Source: Candidatus Halocynthiibacter alkanivorans
GTDB lineage: Bacteria > Pseudomonadota > Alphaproteobacteria > Rhodobacterales > Rhodobacteraceae
Assembly: GCF_003333265.1 (NCBI RefSeq)
Contig: NZ_QOLB01000074.1
Location: 1-58,677, forward strand
Direction: 5' to 3'
Length of the DNA: 58,677 nucleotides
Below are positions 8,138 to 16,509 of this stretch, piece after piece. Numbering within the stretch: position 1 is the stretch's first letter; every line of letters begins with the position of its first letter. The notes beneath the pieces were generated by a model, which saw only the letters and a program-made list of their open reading frames with translations, was not told the DNA's origin and made no database searches. A program made the translations under genes and the position numbers.

Positions 8138-9304
8138 ATGAATATGCCCAAGTCTGTCGCAACCGCTGTTGAAGCGGTTGGCGCAGTGTCTGACCGCAGC
8201 CCTACCGATAGCTCCCAAACCGACCGCGCCCAGCCGGGCCGCGAAGAGGCCGAGCGTGCGCTGGAACTGCTCAAGACTTGGGCGTCGACCGCCTCTGCAA
8301 CTGAGGTGGCCGAGCTGAATCCGTCAATTTCCCGCCTGTTGCCCAATGCACCGCTGGGCAATTACCCGGCGCTGGCGCGGGCCTATCCGGAAGAATTTCA
8401 GGTGGATGCGCTCTATCGCGCCACCCTGCCGGATCTGCAAAACGGTCCCGAAAGCCTGATCAAGGGTGCCAAACGGATGATCCAGCATGTGGGCATTTCC
8501 AATTTCCGCCTGCCGATCTCGTTTCACACCCGCGACAATGGCGATCTGACACTGGAAACCTCGGTGACCGGCACTGTCAGCCTTGAAGCCGGCAAAAAAG
8601 GCATCAACATGAGCCGCATCATGCGCTCGTTCTATGCCCATGCCGACAAGACCTTCAGCTTTGAAGTGATTGATGCGGCGCTGGAAGACTACAAGTCTGA
8701 CCTGGAAAGCTTTGATGCCCGCATTCAGATGCGGTTTTCCTTCCCAATGCGGGTGAAATCACTGCGCTCGGGCCTGTCGGGCTTTCAATATTACGACATT
8801 GCGCTGGAACTGGTGGAGCAGGGCGGCGTGCGTAAAAAGATCCTGCATCTCGACTATGTCTATTCGTCGACCTGCCCCTGTTCGCTTGAGCTCAGTGAGC
8901 ATGCGCGCCAGCAGCGCGGGCAGTTGGCGACGCCGCATTCGCAGCGTTCGGTGGCGCGGGTCTCGGTCGAACTGAATGAGGATCACGGCTGTCTGTGGTT
9001 TGAAGACCTGGTCGAGCTGTGCCGCAGCGCGGTGCCGACTGAAACCCAGGTGATGGTGAAACGCGAAGACGAACAGGCCTTTGCCGAACTGAACGCCGCC
9101 AACCCGATTTTTGTCGAAGACGCGGCGCGGCTGTTCAGTGAAGCGCTGCAGAATGATGCGCGTATCGGTGATTTCCGTGTCATCGCCAGCCATCAGGAAA
9201 GCCTGCATTCCCATGACGCGGTGTCGGTGCTGACCGAAGGGCGCACGTTCGCCTCTGAAAGTCTCGACCCCAAACTGTTCTCCACATTGTTCCATGTGGG
9301 GTGA
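8138..9304 (+). CDS. folE2: GTP cyclohydrolase FolE2
   Basis: Type IB GTP cyclohydrolase I, which converts GTP to dihydroneopterin triphosphate, the first step of folate synthesis. 388 residues; family signatures GISNFRLPISF, KKGINMSRIMRSFY, SSTCPCSLELSEHAR (catalytic Cys region) and SHQESLHSHDAV are all present. The first about 50 residues are low-complexity and variable. CCCGGAGGACC precedes the ATG. folB and folP, the downstream folate genes, are about 13-15 kb away in this window. Confidence 0.95.
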   Translation: MNMPKSVATAVEAVGAVSDRSPTDSSQTDRAQPGREEAERALELLKTWASTASATEVAELNPSISRLLPNAPLGNYPALARAYPEEFQVDALYRATLPDLQNGPESLIKGAKRMIQHVGISNFRLPISFHTRDNGDLTLETSVTGTVSLEAGKKGINMSRIMRSFYAHADKTFSFEVIDAALEDYKSDLESFDARIQMRFSFPMRVKSLRSGLSGFQYYDIALELVEQGGVRKKILHLDYVYSSTCPCSLELSEHARQQRGQLATPHSQRSVARVSVELNEDHGCLWFEDLVELCRSAVPTETQVMVKREDEQAFAELNAANPIFVEDAARLFSEALQNDARIGDFRVIASHQESLHSHDAVSVLTEGRTFASESLDPKLFSTLFHVG

Positions 9305-9308
9305 GAAC

Positions 9309-9535
9309 CGGTAAAGAAATGATCCGGGGGATCATTTCAGGTTCGAACGGGCGGAGCCCCGGGTGCCGGTAAAGACAGGCCGTGGGGCGGCGTTTCAGCT
9401 CCGAACGGGCGGAGCCCCGGGTGCCGGTAATGACAGGCTGTGGGCGACGTTTCTGTTTCGGACGGGCGGAGCCCCGGGCCACTATAGAGAAATGATCCGG
9501 GGGACCCTTTCCGGCGTTCACAGACGGAGCCCCGG
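9309..9535. repeat. Degenerate direct-repeat array of about 58 bp period
   Basis: The motif ACGGGCGGAGCCCCGG recurs at about 9346, 9405, 9461 and 9522 (last copy shortened to AGACGGAGCCCCGG). It is flanked by recurring GGTGCCGGTAA and by two copies of GAAATGATCCGGGGGA (about 9315 and 9489). The period is about 58 bases with drift, not a multiple of three, so the reading frames through it are artefacts. Each unit can form a GGGC-GGA-GCCC hairpin. The rest of the 9305-9770 gap between folE2 and marR shows no gene I can support. Confidence 0.75.
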
Positions 9536-9770
9536 CTGTCTCAACACCAGTGCCGTGGGGCGGTGTGGCCACGCCAAATATATCCGCACCAGACTGTGTC
9601 TGCTCCACACCGACACGCTTCAGCCCGATTGTTCCCTGTGATGCTGCGCGACGGGTCCGCTGATGAGCCGTGCTGATCTGGTGCTGAGCAGGCCCGGTAG
9701 CCTGGTCAATCCTTATGGTCCGGCGCTGCAGGACACTTGCACAAATCCCGCAAATCCGCCTGATGCCGCT

Positions 9771-10277
9771 TCACAACCCTTTGATCAGCTTTGCCAGCAG
9801 TGCGCTCAGCTGTTTCTGCTCGTCTTCATTCAGGCTCGCGGCGATCCGCTCCAGATTAACCACATGATCCGCCAGTGCCGCTTCCAGCAGGTCTTTGCCG
9901 TCCGCGGTCAGGCTGACAATGGTGCCGCGCCGGTCATTGGGGTTGGGGGCGCGACTCAACAGCCCGCGTTTTTCCAGCCGGTCCAGCCGCGCGGTCATAC
10001 CGCCTGAGGTGATCATGGTGCTTTCAAACAGTTCCGTCGGGGTAAGCGCATAGGGCGCGCCGGCGCGGCGCAGGGTTGAAAGCACGTCAAATTCGCCCGA
10101 CACCAGCCCGTGGGATTTGAACACCGGTTCAAGATTGTCTCGCATAATCAACATGCTGGCCTGGTTTAGCCGGCCCAGCATCGCCATCGGGCGCAGGTCC
10201 AGATCGGGCAGTTGCCGATGCCATTGCCGGGTGACCAATTCTGCGCGGTCCAGCGTGGGTGAATTTTTTTCTGTCAT
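9771..10277 (-). CDS. MarR family transcriptional regulator
   Basis: 168-residue winged-helix regulator. The core from LVSGEFDVLSTLRRAG through PTELFESTMITSGGMTARLDRLEKRGLLSR (helix-turn-helix) to the wing NPNDRRGTIVSLTADG is typical MarR. The gene is divergent from an EamA exporter across 81 bp containing repeated AAGATACTT elements. A local repressor of itself and the exporter is therefore the natural reading. The effector is unknown. Confidence 0.9.
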   Translation of the reverse strand: MTEKNSPTLDRAELVTRQWHRQLPDLDLRPMAMLGRLNQASMLIMRDNLEPVFKSHGLVSGEFDVLSTLRRAGAPYALTPTELFESTMITSGGMTARLDRLEKRGLLSRAPNPNDRRGTIVSLTADGKDLLEAALADHVVNLERIAASLNEDEQKQLSALLAKLIKGL

Positions 10278-10290
10278 TTACCTTGCCATT

Positions 10291-10329
10291 AAGATACTTA
10301 GTACCAAGATACTTTCCAGAGAGTATCTT
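10291..10329. promoter_or_regulatory. Candidate MarR operator between marR and EamA gene
   Basis: AAGATACTT occurs twice as a direct repeat (10291-10299 and 10306-10314). The second copy forms an inverted repeat with AGTATCTT (10322-10329) across an 8-base spacer. This symmetric, AT-rich pattern fills the short divergent promoter region, as expected for MarR dimer binding. The assignment is inference from position and symmetry. Confidence 0.65.
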
Positions 10330-10358
10330 ACCTGACTGATAAAACCGGAATGCACACC

Positions 10359-11297
10359 ATGTCAAACACTGCTGCCTCCAAACGCACGGACTCCAACCCC
10401 GCCAACCCCAAAGCGACGGGTTCAAAATCATCTGGCCCCGCCACTCTGTCCCTGATCCTGCTGCTGGCCGTGGGCAGCAGCCTTGCGTTGCAGACCACCA
10501 TCGCCAAAGTGGCGGCCGGGGTGGGCACGCCGCTGCTGTCTTTCCTGTCGCTGGCCATTCTGGGCGCCGGGGCACTGCTGCTGATCCGGGCACCCAAACC
10601 GCGCCTCAGCCCGGGCCTCCTCGCTTATACCGCCGTATCGGGTGCCTTGTTCGCGCTGCCCAATGCGCTGGGATTTCTCGCTGTGGCCGAACTTGGTGCC
10701 GGGTTTGTCGCCATCATTTTTGCCTTTGTACCGCTTCTGACCTGGGCGCTGGCGGTGCTGATCGGCATGGAGCGTGCACTGAAACAACGGGCCTTTGGGG
10801 TGCTGCTGGCGCTCAGCGGTGCCATTGCGCTGTCGCTCTCAAAACTGCAGGGCGACGGCGCTGGTGGCACCTGGGTGCTGATCACGCTCAGCTTCCCGCT
10901 GATGCTGGCCACCGGCAATCTGTTTCGCAGCCGCTTCTGGCCGCAGGACGTGTCGCCGGTTTTCCTTGCCGGCTCCATGCTGTTTGCCGGCGGGCTCTAT
11001 GTGGCGCCCTTTGCACTGATGATTGAGGGCGTCTCCCTGGTGCAGATCCCCGCAACCCTGCCGCTGCTTGGCGCAGAAACGCTGATCTTTGCGCTGTCTT
11101 TCTTCCTGTATTTTCAACTGCAGAGCCGGGCCGGCGCGGTGTACCTGTCCCAGATCGGCCCAGTGATCGCGCTGATGGGGGCGGTGATTGCAGTGCTGGC
11201 GCTGGGCGAAACCCTGCCACAAATGGTCTGGCCCGCCGGCGCGCTGATTGCGATCGGAACGCTGACCTTTCACCGGGCGCGCGTGCCTTCTGCTTGA
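10359..11297 (+). CDS. EamA/DMT-family exporter next to marR
   Basis: 312-residue inner-membrane protein with about ten hydrophobic helices in two EamA repeats and a hydrophilic N-terminal tail of about 27 residues. Two starts are possible, 10350 and 10359. GGA lies nine bases before the second and touches the first, so I prefer 10359. The divergent marR gene and intervening operator-like repeats suggest substrate-induced efflux. The substrate cannot be read from the sequence. Confidence 0.85.
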   Translation: MSNTAASKRTDSNPANPKATGSKSSGPATLSLILLLAVGSSLALQTTIAKVAAGVGTPLLSFLSLAILGAGALLLIRAPKPRLSPGLLAYTAVSGALFALPNALGFLAVAELGAGFVAIIFAFVPLLTWALAVLIGMERALKQRAFGVLLALSGAIALSLSKLQGDGAGGTWVLITLSFPLMLATGNLFRSRFWPQDVSPVFLAGSMLFAGGLYVAPFALMIEGVSLVQIPATLPLLGAETLIFALSFFLYFQLQSRAGAVYLSQIGPVIALMGAVIAVLALGETLPQMVWPAGALIAIGTLTFHRARVPSA

Positions 11298-11328
11298 CAG
11301 GATCAACCGTGCGGGCCAATCGTGCGTG

Positions 11329-12777
11329 ATGTTTGATTTACGCCCGATAGGATATGTCATCGGCCTGCTGGTCGCCGCACTTGGTGCCACCATGCTGTTC
11401 CCGATGCTGGTGGATCTGAACGACGGCAACGGCAACTGGGCGGCCTTTTTTGAGGCCGGGGTGCTGACCTTCGCGACCGGCGGGCTGATGGCGTTCAGCT
11501 GTTCCAACAGCGTCGGCTCGCGTCTCTCCATCCAGCAGATGTTCCTGCTCACCACCGGCGTCTGGCTGGCGCTGCCGATCTTTGCGGCGCTGCCCTTTGC
11601 GCTTGGTGAGACCGAGGCCCGCACGGTGGACGCGTTTTTTGAAGCGATGTCGGGGCTGACCACCACCGGATCCACGGTGTTTTCCGGGCTGGATGACATG
11701 GCGCGCGGGCTGTTGTTGTGGCGCTCCATGCTGCAGTGGTTTGGCGGCGTGGGCATCATTGTGGTCGCGATGGTGTTCCTGCCCGAGCTGCGCGTCGGCG
11801 GCATGCAGATATTCCGCTCCGAAGGTTTTGATACCGGCGGCAAAGTGCTGCCGCGCGCAGTGCAGATTTCAAGCCGGATTTCGGTGATCTATGTCGGGCT
11901 GACGCTGGCGGCCTTCCTGTCTTATTTGCTGGTCGGCATGGGCGGGTTTGACGCGTTCAACCATGCGCTGACCACGGTTGCCACCGGCGGCTATTCCACC
12001 AGGGACGCGTCTTTCGGAGCCTTCAAAGGCAATGCGGAATATGTCGCCACCGTCTTTATGGTGCTCGCCAGCCTGCCGTTTGTGCGCTACGTGCAGCTGG
12101 TCGGGGGCACCGCGCAACCTTTGTTCCGCGACAGCCAGATCCGCGCCTATCTGAAGCTGAACGTTGCGGTGATTGTGGTGCTGAGCGCCTATCAGATTGT
12201 GGTGAACGGAGACGCCAGCGCCGGGACCCTGCGCGAAGTGGTGTTCAACGTCACTTCAGTTCTGACCGGCACCGGCTTTGCCTCGGTGGATTACCAGCTC
12301 TGGGGCGCCTTCCCGGTGGTGCTGTTCTTCTTTCTCGGCCTGATTGGCGGCTGTGCGGGCTCGACCTGTTGTTCGGTGAAAGTCTTTCGCTATCAGCTTT
12401 TGTTTGCCTCAGTGCGCACCCAGATCAGCAAGATCCATTCGCCCAACGGCGTGTTTACCCCGCGCTTTGAAGGCCGTGCAGTGACCGAAGACGTGCTTTA
12501 TTCGGTGATGGCGTTTTTTGTGGCCTTTGTGGTATCGCTCGGCATTCTGGCGATGTTGCTGTCCGCGACCGGGCTGGATTTCACCACCTCGCTCTCGGGC
12601 GCGGCGGCGGCGCTGGCCAATATCGGCCCCGGGCTTGGCGACATCATCGGCCCGGCGGGCAATTTCGCGCCGCTGAACGACACCGCCAAATGGCTGCTGG
12701 CGGCCGGCATGCTGGCGGGGCGGCTGGAGCTGATGGTGGTCTTTGCCATATTCACCACCAAGTTCTGGCGCGGCTGA
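11329..12777 (+). CDS. trkH: TrkH family potassium uptake protein
   Basis: 482-residue membrane subunit of a Trk/Ktr K+ transporter. The four selectivity-filter P-loops are recognisable: SGLTTTGST, TTVATGGYSTRDASF, SVLTGTGFASVDY and the last at ALANIGPGLGDIIG. The family segments RSMLQWFGGVGIIV and GGCAGSTCCSVKVFRYQLLF are also present. A GTG at 11326 directly precedes the ATG at 11329; I use the ATG. A TrkA-type regulatory subunit is not encoded nearby. Confidence 0.93.
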   Translation: MFDLRPIGYVIGLLVAALGATMLFPMLVDLNDGNGNWAAFFEAGVLTFATGGLMAFSCSNSVGSRLSIQQMFLLTTGVWLALPIFAALPFALGETEARTVDAFFEAMSGLTTTGSTVFSGLDDMARGLLLWRSMLQWFGGVGIIVVAMVFLPELRVGGMQIFRSEGFDTGGKVLPRAVQISSRISVIYVGLTLAAFLSYLLVGMGGFDAFNHALTTVATGGYSTRDASFGAFKGNAEYVATVFMVLASLPFVRYVQLVGGTAQPLFRDSQIRAYLKLNVAVIVVLSAYQIVVNGDASAGTLREVVFNVTSVLTGTGFASVDYQLWGAFPVVLFFFLGLIGGCAGSTCCSVKVFRYQLLFASVRTQISKIHSPNGVFTPRFEGRAVTEDVLYSVMAFFVAFVVSLGILAMLLSATGLDFTTSLSGAAAALANIGPGLGDIIGPAGNFAPLNDTAKWLLAAGMLAGRLELMVVFAIFTTKFWRG

Positions 12778-12827
12778 GCGCGGGTCCGGTCGGGGCAGGG
12801 CATCCCGGCGCCTCTCCGCCAGTCCCG

Positions 12828-12905
12828 CAATGACAGAGCCGGTGTGACAGGGCCGCTGTGCCAAATCCGGTGTGACAGGCCCACTGTCAACGACCCGCGG
12901 TGACA
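12828..12905. repeat. Short degenerate repeat tract around GTGACA
   Basis: GTGACA or close variants recur about every 14-15 bp (near 12828, 12843, 12858, 12872, 12885 and 12900), embedded in GC-rich CCGGT context. A separate two-copy 13-bp tandem repeat ACACCGACCACCG lies at 13049-13074. The gap 12778-13090 between trkH and the convergent pseudo-protease gene holds no gene that I can support. Confidence 0.5.
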
Positions 12906-13090
12906 AATCCGCTTTGCGATGCGCACAGGCCGGACTGCCGCACCAACTGCATCGACCTGCGCCGCCGCAATCCCCACCGCCCGAAGCGCCACAGACTGGT
13001 CCCGTCGCCGGGGCCCGTCATTTGTAGCGACCGCTGACACTTGCGTGAACACCGACCACCGACACCGACCACCGACACGTGTCGCCGGGC

Positions 13091-14866
13091 TCAGTTCCAG
13101 CAGCTGACCAGCACCGTGATCTCCGCCGCTTTCGCCGTCAGTTCTTGCGGTGCCAGCGCGCCGTCTCTGTCGGCGGCACTGGCAGCGATACCCTGATCGG
13201 ACAGGAACGAGGTCACCGTCTCCATGTCGCTGGCAAATGCGGTACCGTCGGGCAGGGCGCGTGCGCCCATCGTTTCAGGCAACAACATGCCAAGAACCGC
13301 ACCGGACCGGTCATAGACCGGACCACCCGCATCTCCGGGCAGCGCTGCAAGCGCCAGCCGCATCACGTCCTGTTCGCCGCCCAGCCCCTGCAATTCGGCG
13401 AGGCTGCCCCAGGTCAGGCTCGGCGCCAGCAGACGGCCGCCAAAACTATAGCCCGCCACCGCGATCTCGGATTTCAACCTTGCGATGCCGGGCTGAAACC
13501 GCGCTACCGCTTGCGGCGCCAGCACCTGTTCGGGCCGCAGCAGCGCCAGGCTGCCCTGCACCGCCACGACCTGCGCCGGCAGCGCGTCAATCGTCACGCT
13601 TTGGCAGGAAGCGACCACATCGGACGTGGTCAGCACCGCGCCGGCCGGGTCGACATAAAAACCGCTGCGGCTGTTGTCCGGGCGGCGGATCTCCAGCCCT
13701 GAAAGCAGATCGATATCCTGCACCGCCTGAGCGCCATAGCTGTCGGGCAGCACCGCAGCCCCGCCGGGCGCAAAGCTTGCTTTCATCGCCTCCACCACCT
13801 GTTTGCGGCGTCTCTCTTCCCCGGCAGGCCAGACCAGGATAAACCCTTTGATCTGACCATTGCTCAGCGCGGCCTGGCTGTAGCTGACGATCTTCTCGCT
13901 GCGCCCTTCAAGACTAAAGCTGCGTCCGCGCAGGCGGCGTGGCCCGTCCGGGGGCACAATCTCCAGCGTTTGCAAAATGTTATAAAGCGCGTTCAGGCTG
14001 CTGCCGTCGCCGGATTGGGAGATCAGCAATACCCGCACGCCGGATCCGTCCCGCGCCGCGTAATGTACAAACGGCGGCTCGTAGCGCGCGAACTCCACCA
14101 GCCCCAGTGGCAGTTCAACGGCGATGCCTGCGACGGCATCCGCGACCGGTTCCATGCCAAGCCGGTCCAGCGCCGCAATATAAGACGCGATCAGCGCCCC
14201 CCGCTGCGCGGAGGTCAGCACCCCGCTGGGCACATACCCGTTGGCCTGTTGCCAGTCGCGCATGGAGGCGCGAGTGCCGCGGCCAAAGGAGCCGTCAATC
14301 GCAGCTGCATAAAAGCCTTCCCATTTCAGCGCCCGCTGCAGATCCATCTTTTCCGACCGGCTCAGCAGCGCTTCTGAGGCCCGCGCCTGTCGTGGGGTTT
14401 CGTCCACCAGCACCGGAGCACCGACACTGGGCTGCGGGTGTGCCGCCACGTCTGCGACAGGATCCGGATTGGTGATTTCTGGCGTTGCCGGTGCCACCGG
14501 CACAAGTGCCGTCGCGCCCACCGGCCAGATCCGGCGGCCAAATGTTGCGCCCGTGCCGAGAAAACTGTCGCCCGGGATAAGCCCGCGCCGGGTCAGGTTC
14601 AGGCGGATCTGCTCGGCCTGCTCTTCGCCATACGGGCCAAGCGCGATGGCGTACCAGCTGCTGCTGGTGGCAAAGCCGGCGACATCAGGCAGCCGTGCCG
14701 CATAGCCGCGGGCGCGCGCTTCCGCGTCGCGCAGGCTGGGCTGTGATTCAATCTGGATCCAGGTGTTGCCCTGTGCGGCGCTCTGCGCCTGGGCGCTGCC
14801 GACGCCGGTGATTTGCGCGATTCCCCACAGGGTTGCGAATATCACGGCTGCAAGAATGTGTTTCAT
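13091..14866 (-). CDS. Exported SPOR / peptidoglycan-binding protein with inactive trypsin-like domain
   Basis: 591-residue exported protein with a signal peptide (about 1-27, ending AQAQSA). A SPOR-type domain follows (about 34-100). A PG_binding_1 domain lies at about 174-226 (LQRALKWEGFYAAAIDGSFG). A middle domain spans about 250-370, and a C-terminal chymotrypsin-fold domain about 385-565. In the last domain the usual catalytic histidine position (TNAHVV in active relatives) reads TTSDVV with Asp416. The catalytic Asp position reads GSLALL with Ser439, and GDSGGP reads GDAGGP with Ala513. All three triad positions are therefore changed while the fold-defining glycines remain. Probably a periplasmic cell-wall binding or scaffold protein, not a protease. 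Confidence 0.8.
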   Translation of the reverse strand: MKHILAAVIFATLWGIAQITGVGSAQAQSAAQGNTWIQIESQPSLRDAEARARGYAARLPDVAGFATSSSWYAIALGPYGEEQAEQIRLNLTRRGLIPGDSFLGTGATFGRRIWPVGATALVPVAPATPEITNPDPVADVAAHPQPSVGAPVLVDETPRQARASEALLSRSEKMDLQRALKWEGFYAAAIDGSFGRGTRASMRDWQQANGYVPSGVLTSAQRGALIASYIAALDRLGMEPVADAVAGIAVELPLGLVEFARYEPPFVHYAARDGSGVRVLLISQSGDGSSLNALYNILQTLEIVPPDGPRRLRGRSFSLEGRSEKIVSYSQAALSNGQIKGFILVWPAGEERRRKQVVEAMKASFAPGGAAVLPDSYGAQAVQDIDLLSGLEIRRPDNSRSGFYVDPAGAVLTTSDVVASCQSVTIDALPAQVVAVQGSLALLRPEQVLAPQAVARFQPGIARLKSEIAVAGYSFGGRLLAPSLTWGSLAELQGLGGEQDVMRLALAALPGDAGGPVYDRSGAVLGMLLPETMGARALPDGTAFASDMETVTSFLSDQGIAASAADRDGALAPQELTAKAAEITVLVSCWN

Positions 14867-15043
14867 CTGCCTCTACCACTTAAGCTCACAATGATTTGAT
14901 GCTACCCGAAACAAAGCCTGGCGGCTATAAATCTGACCCGCCTCCCGTTCAATTTGCCGGCAGGGGGTATTTCTGCCGATGGTGCAATTGACCCTGCGCG
15001 CGCGCATGTTATTGAAAGGCGCGCTTTGACCAAAGGGTTTGAC

Positions 15044-15976
15044 ATGTTGGATACCGCGAACACCACTCCGCGCAGCTTTCAGGAAATTATCCTGCGGTTG
15101 CAGAACTACTGGGCTACCCAAGGCTGCGCTGTGATGCAGCCCTATGATATGGAAGTGGGCGCCGGCACGTTTCACCCTGCCACCACCCTGCGCTCGCTGG
15201 GCCCCAAACACTGGGCCGCGGCCTATGTGCAGCCCTCGCGCCGTCCCACTGACGGGCGCTATGGCGAAAACCCCAACCGGTTGCAGCATTATTATCAATA
15301 TCAGGTGCTGATCAAACCCAGCCCCGCCAATCTCCAGGAGCTCTATCTCGGCTCCCTGCGCGCCATCGGCGTCAATATGGACCTGCACGACATCCGTTTT
15401 GTTGAGGATGACTGGGAAAGCCCGACGCTGGGTGCCTGGGGGCTGGGCTGGGAAGTCTGGTGCGACGGCATGGAAGTCAGCCAGTTCACCTATTTCCAGC
15501 AGGTCGGTGGCCATGACTGCCACCCGGTCTCGGGCGAGCTGACCTACGGTCTGGAACGGCTGGCGATGTATATTCTCGGTGTCGACCACGTGATGGACAT
15601 GCCGTTTAACGATCCGGACGCTTTGATCCCGCTGAGCTATGGCGATGTGTTCAAACAGACCGAAGAAGAATACGCCCGCTGGAACTTTGACGTCGCCAAT
15701 ACCGACGTGCTGCTGAAGCAGTTTGAAGAAGCCGAAGCGGAATGCGTGAAAATTCTCAGCCTTGAGCCGATCGACCCCAAGACCGGCAAACGTATCATCA
15801 TGGTGCACCCGGCCTATGACCAGTGCATCAAGGCCAGCCACTTGTTCAACCTGCTCGATGCCCGCGGCGTGATTTCCGTGACCGAGCGCCAGGCCTATAT
15901 CGGCCGCGTGCGTGCGCTTGCCAAACAATGCGCCGACGCTTTTATTCTAACTGACGCCGGAGGGCATAACGCATGA
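15044..15976 (+). CDS. glyQ: Glycine--tRNA ligase alpha subunit
   Basis: Alpha subunit of the bacterial alpha2beta2 glycyl-tRNA synthetase, which carries the aminoacylation site. 310 residues from the ATG at 15044, preceded by AAAGGG. Conserved segments [55 protein letters not shown] and [13 protein letters not shown] are intact. An in-frame upstream extension to 14954 has no family support. It is followed, with a 4-nt overlap, by a small membrane-anchored protein gene and then glyS. Confidence 0.97.
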   Translation: MLDTANTTPRSFQEIILRLQNYWATQGCAVMQPYDMEVGAGTFHPATTLRSLGPKHWAAAYVQPSRRPTDGRYGENPNRLQHYYQYQVLIKPSPANLQELYLGSLRAIGVNMDLHDIRFVEDDWESPTLGAWGLGWEVWCDGMEVSQFTYFQQVGGHDCHPVSGELTYGLERLAMYILGVDHVMDMPFNDPDALIPLSYGDVFKQTEEEYARWNFDVANTDVLLKQFEEAEAECVKILSLEPIDPKTGKRIIMVHPAYDQCIKASHLFNLLDARGVISVTERQAYIGRVRALAKQCADAFILTDAGGHNA

Positions 15977-16509
15977 TTGGTAAATATGTTGTGGGGCTGC
16001 TCATTGCCCCGGCGATGGTTGTGGGTTCGGCGATCTACTATCTGCAGGTCTACGCCTTTTACGAAGAACTGCCCGCTTCTGCTGCCGCTGACCTGCGCCT
16101 GACCACGCTGGACGGCGCGGTTGAGCCGCTGCCGGTCACAGACTTCAAAGGCATCGACTCCACCAGTTCGCCGATCCGCTACCGCGTCTGCGCCACCGCC
16201 GAAACACCAGTGGCAGAAATTGCGGCGACCTATGTCCCCTACGCGGCGGCAGAACCACTGCGCGCGCCGGACTGGTTTGACTGTTTTGACGCCAAATCGC
16301 TGGAGCTCGATATCGAAGCCGGCAACGCTGTGGCCTATCTCGGCGAAGAAAATAAGCTATACGGCATCGATCAGGTGGTCGCCGTCTACCCGGACGGGCG
16401 CACCTATGTCTGGAACCAGATTAACAGCTGCGGCGAAGTGGTGTTTGAGGGCAATGCAGCCCCCGCTGACTGCCCCGAGCCTCCTGAAGGATTGATGACC
16501 GATGGCTGA
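15973..16509 (+). CDS. DUF6446-like membrane-anchored protein between glyQ and glyS
   Basis: 178-residue protein with one N-terminal membrane anchor (about 4-26) and an acidic periplasmic-looking domain. That domain has three cysteines, in [16 protein letters not shown] and NSCGEV. It overlaps glyQ by 4 nt (ATGA) and glyS by 8 nt, so all three are translationally coupled. I recall a DUF6446 family at this locus in Rhodobacterales, but the family name is from memory and the function is unknown. Conservation of its position inside the synthetase operon would suggest a role tied to translation or envelope state. Confidence 0.7.
   Translation: MIGKYVVGLLIAPAMVVGSAIYYLQVYAFYEELPASAAADLRLTTLDGAVEPLPVTDFKGIDSTSSPIRYRVCATAETPVAEIAATYVPYAAAEPLRAPDWFDCFDAKSLELDIEAGNAVAYLGEENKLYGIDQVVAVYPDGRTYVWNQINSCGEVVFEGNAAPADCPEPPEGLMTDG

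Noticed and set aside
1118-13074. CRISPR array
   Set aside because: The repeat tracts at 1.1, 9.3 and 12.8 kb are contiguous or degenerate tandem repeats without unique spacers, and no cas genes are present.
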